A stretch of DNA of 64,000 nt from Corticium candelabrum (lineage: Eukaryota; Porifera; Homoscleromorpha; Homosclerophorida; Plakinidae): NCBI RefSeq assembly GCF_963422355.1, contig NC_085087.1, positions 2,176,521 to 2,240,520 of the forward strand. The letters are read 5' to 3'. This document shows positions 22,494 to 31,960 of this stretch, piece by piece. Numbering within the stretch: position 1 is the stretch's first letter; the number at the start of each line of letters is the position of its first letter. The notes under the pieces are model-generated. The model was not told the origin of the DNA, searched no databases, and saw only the letters and a list, made by a program, of their open reading frames with translations. The position numbers and the translations under genes were made by a program.

Positions 22494-23405
22494 ATGTCAT
22501 CATACTCGGACTCTTTGCGCCACATTTTCACGGCCAACGCCGATAAGACGACAGCTAAGCAACAGCGTGGCCATCAGACCAGGAGTCAATCGGGTCAACA
22601 ACCCATGAAGGGTGTCGAGAACTCCGGGACGACGGGTCGACGCTTCGGCAGGGCCGCCGCCGCCGCTCACGCCACGACCACCCAACAACAGCCTCCATCG
22701 ACACAACGACCACTACCACTACCACTACCACCCCTCATGAGCACAAACCAACCGACTCCCCACTCAACGATCCTCACGCTCCTGCAGCAGACGGACGACA
22801 TTCCCGCGAACGACGAAACGCACGTCACTACGGAACCACTCGAACGCCTCCTTGGCAAGCATACGTATCAAACACACAAAATGGAGAGCCTCGTACATCA
22901 CCAGGCCTACGCACTAGAAGCAAAGGAGGAAGGCGTGATACCCACGTGGCTACAGGTCACAAATCAAATCGAACCCGTCCTCGCTCAGAGGACGGACGTC
23001 GCAAATAAGTTCGAAGTCTTGAAACGCAGCTTCGGCTGTGAAGCCCTCAACCTACTTGCAGAACATTACCGAACGGCCAAGTCCGAACTGCAAGACGACA
23101 AGGCCAGAACAGAACAACTCATCGCCAATAAGATCGAGGCAGAGAGTGATGCGACCGCAAAAGCGAGACAGACGTCTCTGGTTCGAACACATGCAGCCGA
23201 TCTCAAGCGCAATCTAATCACAACAAGAATGGCAAACGAGAGCAGACGCCGTGCCAAAGTAAATGAACCGAAACACCGGACACCGTCCGCGAGGTTGAAC
23301 CGACGACGTAAACCGTACGAAGCCGGCAACGGCGCTCACGGTAATAACACAGAACGGACCCGAAAGGGCCACGTTAACACACTGATACCCGTCTATGATG
23401 TTTAA
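22494..23405 (+). CDS. Retroelement ORF1: Thr/Pro-rich N-terminus and coiled coil
   Basis: From ATG 22494 (MSSYSDSLRHIFTANADK) a 303-codon frame runs to TAA 23403-23405. The ATG at 22428 is rejected because the preceding sequence belongs to the Tc1 remnant. Residues about 20-100 are Thr, Pro, Gln and Ala rich. Residues about 140-260 are a charged helix with heptad-like spacing (SELQDDKARTEQLIANKIEA) typical of gag-like ORF1 proteins. The tail is basic (RLNRRRKPYEAGN). Base composition is visibly richer in C and G than its surroundings. The next frame continues in register after the stop codon, suggesting a gag/pol-like pair. The family is uncertain, with a Penelope-like or related element favoured. 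Confidence 0.5.
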   Translation: MSSYSDSLRHIFTANADKTTAKQQRGHQTRSQSGQQPMKGVENSGTTGRRFGRAAAAAHATTTQQQPPSTQRPLPLPLPPLMSTNQPTPHSTILTLLQQTDDIPANDETHVTTEPLERLLGKHTYQTHKMESLVHHQAYALEAKEEGVIPTWLQVTNQIEPVLAQRTDVANKFEVLKRSFGCEALNLLAEHYRTAKSELQDDKARTEQLIANKIEAESDATAKARQTSLVRTHAADLKRNLITTRMANESRRRAKVNEPKHRTPSARLNRRRKPYEAGNGAHGNNTERTRKGHVNTLIPVYDV

Positions 23406-23996
23406 CACGCTGAACATGTATTATCTGTTTCTAAACATAGATCGCGCCAGACGCAATACAGCGGAAACGGCCACAACAACCACAACAACCACTTACGGCA
23501 ACGACGCCGTAAGAGATACGACCGATACCACACGCTAGACGAAGCGCCAGACAGACCATTGACAGACAGTAATTCTACTTCTAACGTTCTAATAACAGTA
23601 GCCAATACGACCAATGATAGCATCGTTACGAATCTTAATCGTGTCACAAATCTCACACCAGTGTCGCGCTCCGCCGTGCACAATAGCTCTAAGTCCACAC
23701 TCGACGCCTCCGCCGCCGTCGGTAGATACGTCGTAAACAGAAGTCACGCCACACTGTCACACACCGAACTAACACTACTGGACAAGGGACTAACATACGT
23801 ACCCACCGAGACGAGACCCAATCGAGCACGCCACATACGAGAATTCGACAATTTCGCCCGCAAACTCAGAATCAGACTACGCGCGAGTCGTCGACCCGCG
23901 ACGAACGACGACACACCACGGGACGACCGAGACAAGGACGATTACCCGGGCACCACCGACCACACTATCGCGCGTAGAAACGTTAGCGCCGACTGA
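23406..23996 (+). CDS. Retroelement ORF2 head, truncated (SHxxLSxxExxLLxKGLxxVPT motif)
   Basis: This frame is in exact register with the upstream ORF and is separated only by its TAA. It runs 197 codons to TGA 23994-23996. It includes His/Asn and Arg-rich linkers, then RSHATLSHTELTLLDKGLTY and VPTETRP, then REFDNFARKLRIRLRAS. I associate this motif with the region just N-terminal to the RT domain in Penelope-like and related retroelements. No RT motif follows, so the element is cut at the 3-prime side. Loss of the 3-prime rather than the 5-prime end is unusual for target-primed elements. The polypeptide could be made only by readthrough or internal initiation. Confidence 0.45.
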   Translation, partial: HAEHVLSVSKHRSRQTQYSGNGHNNHNNHLRQRRRKRYDRYHTLDEAPDRPLTDSNSTSNVLITVANTTNDSIVTNLNRVTNLTPVSRSAVHNSSKSTLDASAAVGRYVVNRSHATLSHTELTLLDKGLTYVPTETRPNRARHIREFDNFARKLRIRLRASRRPATNDDTPRDDRDKDDYPGTTDHTIARRNVSAD

Positions 23997-24065
23997 CTAT
24001 CAACGTTGATAATTTTGATTGAGTAGCAATATGGAGAACAGTATGTGAAATGTTTGAAAGCTATA

Positions 24066-24400
24066 TGGTTGATTTACACGTAGTCTTCTTGCAGCTAGTC
24101 CATTCTCTTCTTCCAGAAACGCTACATTTGTGATACTTGAATCCCATCTTCCTCTTGCGGCAAGCGAAAGAGACTTGTCCGCTAGTCAGGAGATATGCAT
24201 TTGTCGCAAACACAGACAAGTTTGTCAGAGGGTAGATAGTCCTAGAACTGGGCATTGAACGATCATATGGAAGTTAGGAACGTACAAAGAAGAGGGAGAA
24301 GGCTCTGATTCTGAACAAAAAGAAGATGAACCAGATATACACAAAGACGATGGAAAGCAGTTGCAATCAGACGATGTTGCCAGCATAGCTAGATTACACG
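24066..24400. other. Opposed exon-like stretches, unrecognised
   Basis: On the minus strand, a Cys/Lys-rich stretch (FACRKRKMGFKYHKCSVSGR) ends near 24066. On the plus strand, 24280-24430 reads EEGEGSDSEQKEDEPDIHKD and LQSDDVASIARLHDNW. Neither has clear splice partners. The acidic plus-strand stretch may be the head of the hAT gene downstream. Confidence 0.25.
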
Positions 24401-24404
24401 ATAA

Positions 24405-24540
24405 TTGGATAATGACTGTATCCTTTGATGTCTGCAGGACGATATTGTAGTAGCTATAGGTAATATAATAAACAGAAATGTCAGTTTTTGCGGTTTCTGA
24501 TATCAAGATCATTGCAAAGGTACTAAATACAGAAGATACT
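24405..24540 (+). repeat. Partial fourth copy of the BEN-block upstream segment
   Basis: Matches 36687-36800 closely: GTATCCTTTGATGTCTGCAG, GACGATATTGTAG, AATAAACAGAAATGTC and TTTCTGATATCAAG. It diverges at about 24525, where this copy runs into a frame reading KVLNTEDTASQGIQAVLDNL. It shows that the upstream portion of copy 3 exists elsewhere without a BEN gene. Confidence 0.75.
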
Positions 24541-24659
24541 GCCTCACAAGGCATACAAGCTGTGCTGGATAATCTGAATTATTCACTTCAAGTTGGAACA
24601 TGTAGTCAGTGTGTCCTCTGTGAATTATAGTAAAAAAGTCAAGTATCTGCAAAAACTTT

Positions 24660-25082
24660 CCTAAAGTGGCAAAAACACCAGAGTAGAAGTCAGACAACGT
24701 CTTGGTACGGTGTGGTTTTGATCCTGTTGACAAGTCTCTTGTGGCTTTGCTTTGGTGCAAAGTTTGTCGTCGCTTTGAAGCTAAAATTTGTTTAAGTCAA
24801 GCATTTCTCTAGAGTATGATTGGACAGGTCTACCAATCACAAAACAATCAATATTCTGAACCATGCAGCACGTGACCAACACAAGACGGCCTTAGCTCGG
24901 CAACAAGAAGAGCAAAGAAAGAATTCAAGCGCAAGTCTGTTACAGCATACAGTAGCTGCTCTATTGCCAGAGCTGTCACGGCTATGGATGAATCCACAAG
25001 AGCACGAATGCAGAGGGAATTTGAAATTGCTTACATGATAGCCAAGGAGAATTTGGCATTTGCAAAATATCCCAGCATTTAA
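24660..25082 (+). pseudogene. hAT transposase head, ZNF862-like
   Basis: Frames in order: VDKSLVALLWCKVCRRFEAK (zinc-finger Cys pair), then TNHKTINILNHAARDQHKT (the finger His region), then RAVTAMDESTRARMQREFE and AYMIAKENLAFAKYP, ending in TAA near 25080. This is the N-terminal layout of ZNF862-type, hAT-derived proteins. At least two frame changes occur and the catalytic region is absent. The 38.4-40.5 kb gene supplies the same family's catalytic part, but there is no sign that the two are halves of one copy. Confidence 0.6.
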
Positions 25083-25139
25083 GACCTAGCACTCCGGCAT
25101 GGAGTTGACCTTGGTCATGCTTAAAATACGAGGAATTTA

Positions 25140-25990
25140 CATTATTACCATACAGTTCCAGTAACTTTTGCTAAAAATCATGATTGGGATTCTAGCGTAG
25201 GACGCGTTTTAGTCTGTGAATCTAAGTAAGGCCTTACGTTTCTTGGCTTTTCTAAAATATGGACCTAAGAAACCAAGGTACAACGAATATTTAATTTATG
25301 CATGGCCGATCAAAACTCTTATATGCGCGGTCAAATTTCATTGTGATCTGACATTTGCCTACTGACTGCAAAAAGTTATATTGGTCACTGCTTACATATA
25401 TGTTTTGGTTGATGTCAGCATAGCTCGATCTACTCAGTCATTTACTTTTAAGATTAATTAAAGGTTATGTTGAACTTGTACAGTCTCGCTTTGGACGTGC
25501 ACACTTGAATAATTTGGAAATGTGTCGGAAGTTCGATCAACGGTTATACTTACGACTCTTGACAATTAAGTGAATGATGGTTCGCACCATTTAAATAACA
25601 AACAGTGGAGCAGTCGGTCCTCCAACAGGAACTGTGCCGACCCAGCGTTAGCTTCTATCAATCTGTTTCCTTGTTGAATGTCTTCTTTCTAAAGTGAATT
25701 GGAGGGCCATGCAATCACTAGTTGGCATGCAGTGCTGTGAGTCTTAGGTTTATTGTTGCATGGTCTTTCTAATGATCACTGCTACATTTGATCATGTTGC
25801 CTAGAGTTATATTTGCACATAACCTTGGTTTGGTAGCTGCCTCGTGTATAGAAGGTGTAGCTGGAATATAAATCCATGTAGTATTTGTGATGTAGGGATT
25901 GGCAGTTGTACGTACGTGTCTTTGCAATTAAGTTGAAACAGGGAACAAGCATCAATAGATACATGTGCGCCGATACACCTGCCACGTACG
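25140..25990. other. No gene recognised
   Basis: AT-rich sequence with only short overlapping antisense frames. Confidence 0.4.
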
Positions 25991-26032
25991 ATACGTATAA
26001 TGCTACGCAAGGTATCGCGTATGATGGTCAGC

Positions 26033-27665
26033 ATTAGAAAAAGGCGTGTCCTAAACAAAACTTACTACTGTAAAACTAAAGACCTTGGAATTGGTAAACC
26101 AGTGTCTGCAGAGAAGAAGGAAGCTTCTCGTGCTAGATCAGTTGCTGTTTATAGGGCTGCACCTGAACTGAACAAGGCGACTGCCCGTGCCAGGTACAGA
26201 GCTGACCCAATCAAACAGCGTGCAGCCTCGTGAGCCGCAGAGAGGGCTCACTCAATAAAACGACGTGCCCTCTCGCGGATTCATTCGCTCGCCGCATACA
26301 GGGCAGCACCTGAACACAAGAAAGCGGATATGCGTGCTAAGTATGCGCTATATGTAGCTGAGCCTAGAAATGACGCTAGACCGGTCTACATCAACCGAAT
26401 TCAGTGCAACTTGCTACATGACACAGAAGTCAAAGATCCACTTGTGAGAGTATTGAAAGAACTCGCTGTCACTGCACATGCAGCAAAGGCGAAATATCAG
26501 GCTATAGTTGCTTGTAAAGTAGCCGCTAGAAGACTAGTTAGCAAATCCCTAGAGTTGTGCAAGTGCTATGCTACAACGTTGATCAAGATGACTAACTATA
26601 TAAGAAAACTGAACATCATTGAAAAACATGATTTCGGAGAATGTCGTCATAGTGTGTCGTTTGAGCCATACTTTTACGATTCGGCTTACAAATAACAGAA
26701 ACGAATGCTAGCATAACTGTGAATGAAAGTGGTCAATGTGTAGCCGCTGAACAACTAGTCACAACGTGCAAGACGCGTCTGCAAACAAAGATAGTGATGT
26801 TGTAATGCAATGGAATTGTAGTAGCGAGTGTAAAACTCTACGTCTAGCAAATACAGATGCCATTGTCGAACTATCGCAAACCTCTAAAACTTCAACGAAT
26901 CAAGTTCGAATTGCCTTAAGCCTAGTTCACAATATTGACGCCAACGTCGGCGTCGACGTCAACACCAACGTCGTCGTCAACTCGGCGTCGTGACGCTAGC
27001 GTCAGCGTCGTCTTGTTTACAATATCTTGAGACGTACCTAGGCTGCGCGCGTCAAGGTTGGTCTCGAGTCTTGAGTCAGATCGCGCACGCGTGTCTAATC
27101 ATGGACAACGATTCCAATGATGATCTTCTCTTGCTGCTTCTCTTGCAGCGTCAATCGGCGTTCTTCCATTCTAGATCCGGGTTGCTTACAGCTCTGCTGA
27201 TTCGCTAAAAATGCCCACGTGGTTTCATTTGACGCTGACCACTCCAGTTTTTGACGCCGCGCCACTTTGTCGTTGTTCACAATTCGAACGTCCAGGTGGA
27301 CGTCACGACGCCGCGTTGACGTCGACGTCGACGTCGCCGTCAATATTGTGAACCAGGCCTTAGACTCATATAATCGTGGATGTCCTAATGAACGCTATGT
27401 CAAAGTAGAAGACACAAAGTGCTTCGACATTGGCACTACATGCAGTCGAGGTCATCCTCTGGTTTGTTTCAATGACGGAGGATGTGACAGCTAACTTCGG
27501 ATTCTCAGAGCGGCTTCTACCATTATCCAAAGTTAAGAACATTCTTGATCCCTTTACATAATGCAATTACAAGCCATATCAATGTTGGGAAGATAGACCA
27601 GTTTCTGGAAAGGGTAATTTTCGTGTCCTTATAGAAATGTGCCAAATCGAAAACTTCAAATGTCT
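26033..27665 (+). pseudogene. Helitron Rep/helicase N-terminal region (broken)
   Basis: A frame from ATG 26033 (MVSIRKRRVLNKTYYCKTKD) carries imperfect repeats of the type RARSVAVYRAAPELNKATAR and ARYRADPIKQRAAS. I associate these Arg/Ala/Tyr-rich repeats with N-termini of sponge Helitron proteins. An in-frame TGA at 26231 interrupts it and it stops at 26692. Beyond, shifted frames continue (CSSECKTLRLANTDAIVELS) until a 441-bp inverted-repeat element at 26919-27359. Past it the protein resumes with CSRGHPLVCFNDGGCDS, then LRILRAAST, a block typical of Helitron N-terminal domains. It then runs into NFKCLLRDLEW at the start of the repeated block. The Rep HUH and helicase domains are not present anywhere downstream. 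Confidence 0.55.
26919..27359. mobile_element. MITE with GACGTC-rich TIRs and TTA flanks
   Basis: Long inverted termini: left arm GCCTAGTTCACAATATTGAC near 26920-26962, complementary to GTCAATATTGTGAACCAGGC at 27338-27357. The inner arms are runs of GACGTC/GTCGAC words. TTA lies at both edges (26916-26918 and 27360-27362), compatible with a 3-bp target duplication as in PIF/Harbinger-type elements. It sits inside the Helitron coding remnant. Confidence 0.7.
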
Positions 27666-28015
27666 GCTCCGCGATTTGGAATGGAGCTATAAACAATCTC
27701 ACGATTTAGCATCTACCAATACTGAATCCACATTTAGCGAGTCACGGCTACTTGATGACTCAGACAGACAATGCTTGCTGTAGCTGTGAACGCTTCTACC
27801 AAAGAAAATATGTATCAAGGGTGCACGTTTCAGATAATCTCGGCAGAATCGAGTGGCCTAAGTTGCAAGCATTTATATCACAGAATAACCAAGCTGAAGA
27901 GACAGACACTCTGTTTATGTGCTCTTTCTGAAAGCGGCGCGTTACGTTTCTGAAATCAAGATCATTGTAAAGGTACAAAATACAGGAGATAATGCCGATT
28001 TCAAAGTTCAGATTA
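27665..28015 (+). pseudogene. Helitron protein fragment (copy 2)
   Basis: Continues the upstream Helitron frame with LRDLEWSYKQSHDLASTNTE. It meets a stop near 27780 and resumes in another frame with CERFYQRKYVSRVHVSD and WPKLQAFISQNNQAEE up to a TGA near 27931. The last part (VSEIKIIVKVQNTGD) is shared with the partial copy at 24.5 kb. Dead through several stops. Confidence 0.5.
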
Positions 28016-28251
28016 TGGGGAATAGAGAGTAGGCTGTTACTGTACGTATAGAATATGACCACGCCTACTCCCACCTATTACGTAGTGTGCAGGTGCAAAG
28101 ACAGTTTGAGTGAAAGAGTAGCTAGTATGACTGAATACCGTATGCAAGTACACTACAAGCCTAATTGACCATTACTACTTTTAATTTCCCGCGAATGTAG
28201 TGCAGCTGCAAGCAATTCACTCAGTTAGTTTAGAGCTAGTCTTTCAGCAGT

Positions 28252-29388
28252 ATGGCAAAGACCAACATGTGGTTAGAAAAGCCACATAAAGGGCTACAAA
28301 ACTTGGTCAACAAACGCGACATAACACTTCGGGAATTTGATGTTGGAGAGACGGTGGTGGCCAACTTTGGGAGGAGAAGATTTACAGCGAAAGTAATAGA
28401 ACAGCCTACCACCACGAAAGCAGGAAAAAGGCGGAATAATAACAACAAAAACAAGCAACTACAAAGAAAAAAAGATTTTGAAACATTTCAAGTGCAAAGA
28501 TGAGATTGCGCTTAAATTTGTTACATTGAGTAAACTGACAAACCCTGGCGGGCTACTGTACATGGAATCATTTTAATAATCTGTTATTTCTCTAGTTTGT
28601 AACATGCTCCGTTACCAGGCACAATCTCGGATCATGACTTGGACCACCAGGATGCCTACCAATCAGACTCTGCTCGTACATCTCCGACCAAGACCGAAGC
28701 TGGCAGTGCACATACTTTCGAACACGCATGCGCAACTATATGCAACTGTCAAGATGTCAAACAAGACTTTCAATCTAAGCTGGCTGCCATCTTCGAGGAG
28801 CAACAAGATATTCTACAGACGCTCCAGTCTTTAGCGTTGAAGTTGGAGGAACAATCCGTCCAAATGGAAGCGCTGGAATGGAAGGTTCTAAACTCTGCAG
28901 CTGCCAACGAAAGTCCAACAAAAAATTGCTTGCAACTTGCCTGCTCTTTCGTAGATTTCGAATCGACACAGCTTCTCGTGAGAAAGAGAGAGTAAAAAGT
29001 ACAGACTAAACGGGAAGAGAGCCTGTTGCACCAACCCGAAATTGAATCGGCGGAACTGCAGCTACCCATGCGATGTGCAATCTGCCGCACCGGCAGGAAA
29101 TGACGCGAGCCAATTTGTTATTCCAGAGACCCTCATTAGCCAGGAGATGCAAGACAGCAAGTACAGAGATAATTTTGCCTCTCGGCTTGTTAGGAGGCTT
29201 TTACAGCGTCTGTCCTAAAATATTCCAACGTCGCTGGACGAAGAGGCAAGAGGAGGCTGGATCCTCAAGTTATAGCGGCTGTACAGCAAGTAGTTTTTAG
29301 ACGTTTCGCCCTGCAAACTGGTGAGGATGATCCGTCTGCGTGGAGAATTGTATCAAGGCAATCGATGCCTACAGCAGGAAACTATAAT
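28252..29388 (+). pseudogene. BEN-domain protein gene, copy 2
   Basis: Exon 1 from ATG 28252 (MAKTNMWLEKPHKGLQNLVN) has lost a short in-frame stretch relative to copy 1, and then runs open to FETFQ before a GTGCAA donor. The acceptor TTCTCTAG lies at about 28595. Exon 2 has the acidic region and coiled coil (EEQQDILQTLQSLALKLEEQ) but reaches a stop at 28993-28995 through a frameshift around 28975. The BEN region (FVIPETLISQEMQDSKYRDN, NVAGRRGKRRLDPQ) is in other frames, with further indels near 29205 and in the final helix. Not functional. Confidence 0.6.
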
Positions 29389-30037
29389 TAAGATATACTA
29401 AAATAAATAAATAGGGCTGCTGTATATACGTTCAGTTACTTCTGTTTAATCTCTATAGCTGTAGCATCTACAGCACAATTCTAAACATCATACCGGTACT
29501 TTTTCTGATGGCTAATAATAATATATATATTCTACCTAAGCTTTAGCTGTGTATACCACAAGTCAAACAATGTACGTAGTCGTACGACAATTCCATAATT
29601 ACAACAAACGTACTTTCGATTACACGGCACCCTCGAAGAAACGCCACATTTTAATGCATTAGCTCAAATTTATAAGAAAGCTATACGACTTCTTCGTAGG
29701 CATAGGTGTGGCAAATGTTTCATCGACTACCGTTTCAACGCATGACGTCTTCAAGTGTGAAATGCGTATACCAGTAAGGTGTGGTTATCTTAAAAAATCT
29801 TGAAAAAATAAACGCCGCGGCGGTTAATTAACTAATTGAAGAAACGGTAGTAGACTCTGTTAGAATTGTCACATTTACGAATTATTGCTGGAGTAGTATC
29901 CGAGGCGTTACGACGTACCGGTGAGTAGAACGAGAAACATGCAAGCACTAACAGATGATTGGTTTGTTTACACCAGCATTTTACTTGTATATTTTAATTA
30001 GCTGTAGCTATATACTATAGCTAATGCATGTAAATTA

Positions 30038-30412
30038 AAGCGACACTGTCAAGATTTTATCCTCGGATACCTAGCGTGTAAACGCGCCCGCAAACTTGAA
30101 TTTAGGTAGAAATTTTTCAAGTTCTCCAAAATGAGGAATCGTTGGCAAGTGCGATTTTACCTGTAGTTATATTGCGTTATCTGCCACGTTTTGGCAATAG
30201 ATCGACTTTTGTCGTGCTTTGAGTGCCTGACAGCTGATATCGTCGTACTTGACTAGGTCATTGCGCATGGATTTGATACGTCGTATAAGTTTTGTAAATA
30301 TAGAGCAAGTATAGCGTTTGTTTTCCGACTTCGAACGGTTACTTTCTACGGCGAAAACGGGCCCTTTGCAAGCCGCACGTGATGGACAAGATTCCCGGAA
30401 GTTGTCACCGAT
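30038..30412. other. No gene; possible 5-prime flank of the next gene
   Basis: Begins AAAGCGACACTGTCAAGATT where similarity to copy 1 ends. It may be the promoter or 5-prime UTR region of the following multi-exon gene. No TATA box is convincing. Confidence 0.35.
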
Positions 30413-31808
30413 ATGACTTCGGTATCTCAGAAGAGAAGCCATGGAGGTGCACGTCAAGGGGCAGGACGTCGCCACAAGTGCACAACAAGTGTTATGAAGA
30501 CTATTAAACTGTCGCAAGACATCTATAGTAGGCTTTGGCGATTAAAGGTTCAGTGGCAGGTGTCGTCTTTTGGAGAGCTTGCTGGTTTACTTCTGGTATT
30601 CGTTGAGTCCTGCAGGTGAGAGATTGTTGCATGTGAATTAATCACTGTAGTATTATGTAATGCTGTGTGCATGTGTGCGCCCTCGTTCCGTATGAATTTA
30701 GTTGCCAAAGACATGAAGCACCTGAATCTGAAGACTCCTTACCATCTAAGCGAATAAGAACTGATGATTCAAGAGAGTATGAAGGTAAACAACACTAGAC
30801 TGCATTGTGTGTTGATTGGACATGTACAGCCTACTGGTACTTCTCTCCCTGCAATGTACATATGTGTCACAGGTGTACTAAATCTCTGCTCTACACCCAA
30901 CCAGGTGAGACAAGGAAGACAACGGTTTGCCACACGTCTGAGTCCTATCAGTCAGAAATGGTAAAATATATTTTAGATGACAATTTACGTTCTTGCCCAC
31001 GATATTGTATTAGTGATCGAGGCAATAGCTCATATATTTTGAAGATTGCTGCTTCTCGATTGTTTTGATAAAGTTGTTTTGTAAATTCTACATAATTTAT
31101 ATACTCTCTGTACACGGTTAGTGAAGATTCCTTGTCAGGGGTCGAGGATGGGTGCACACCAGTAAATATTACAAGCAGCAGTCAAGGTAACAGCGAAGAA
31201 AAAGCGTCCGTAGGTGTGTGGCAGCACTCGGATGTCAGTTCATCAACATCAGGGTAGAATGCTTGTCTGCGCTGTCATGTACTCTGATTCTAGATTCTGT
31301 TTGAGTAGGTCAGAAGAAGATGATGAAGAAATCCACAACCAATCTGAGTAAATCCTTCATTGGAAGCCATTTTCATGGTTTCATTACTTTCTCTGCATAC
31401 ATTCTGCTTGCAGGATACAGCGATTACTGGCAATTCAAGGTGAATCAGATGACACATCTGAAATTGACCATCATTTAGAAACGTACGGTACCTAGATTTC
31501 TTCATTCATTTACAAAGTTGCTTGGGCATGAATAGGGGTACGTTTGTCTGTTATCCAGTTGCAGTGATTCCTTACCTGAACTGATAGATGAAAAGCCAGT
31601 GGCGGATCCAGGGATAGGCGCGAGAGGCGCGCGCCTGTACCTCACACGTCGTCGACTACTGGTAGTGCGCGTTTCATCGACTCCCACGTATCGTTTGGGC
31701 TAACGTGCACGTGTGTTTCATGCATGAACTCGAGCTCTGGAACTTTAGCGCGCCAGTTTGGCACAAAGCACACGAGCTTGTCTTGGACTACTAGTGTTCT
31801 TCGGTAGC

Positions 31809-31875
31809 CTCGCGTAGCCAGACCCTACAGTACTCGCTTCGCTTTGCTTTAGCGGGTAAGGTCTGGCTACGCGAG
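31809..31875. repeat. Short foldback motif (CTCGCGTAGCCAGACC arms)
   Basis: CTCGCGTAGCCAGACC at 31809-31824 is complementary to 31860-31875, with a 35-bp loop. It resembles in layout, and partly in sequence (CTCG.GTA.CCAGACC), the 82-bp MITE at 16625. It sits upstream of the hAT coding region, so it inserted into the hAT element or is part of it. Confidence 0.7.
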
Positions 31876-31960
31876 ACCAGTTCTACGGAAGTTGCGAGAA
31901 CTTTCCACAGGAGGGTCGACTATCTAGTTTTCGTTGTTGGCGGAGAGAAGTCATTGAAAG

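Larger units (their letters stand above)
27665..30037 (+). mobile_element. Helitron-fragment plus BEN-gene block, copy 2
   Basis: Matches copy 1 (19074-21575) from CTCCGCGATTTGGAATGGAG to CTAATGCATGTAAATT. Here the block continues leftward into the longer Helitron remnant, so copy 2 shows the parent arrangement. A perfect 8-bp hairpin (TAGCTATA TAC TATAGCTA) lies about 13 bp before the end of similarity. Helitrons carry a hairpin close to their 3-prime end, but the usual CTRR terminus is not seen. Confidence 0.7.
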
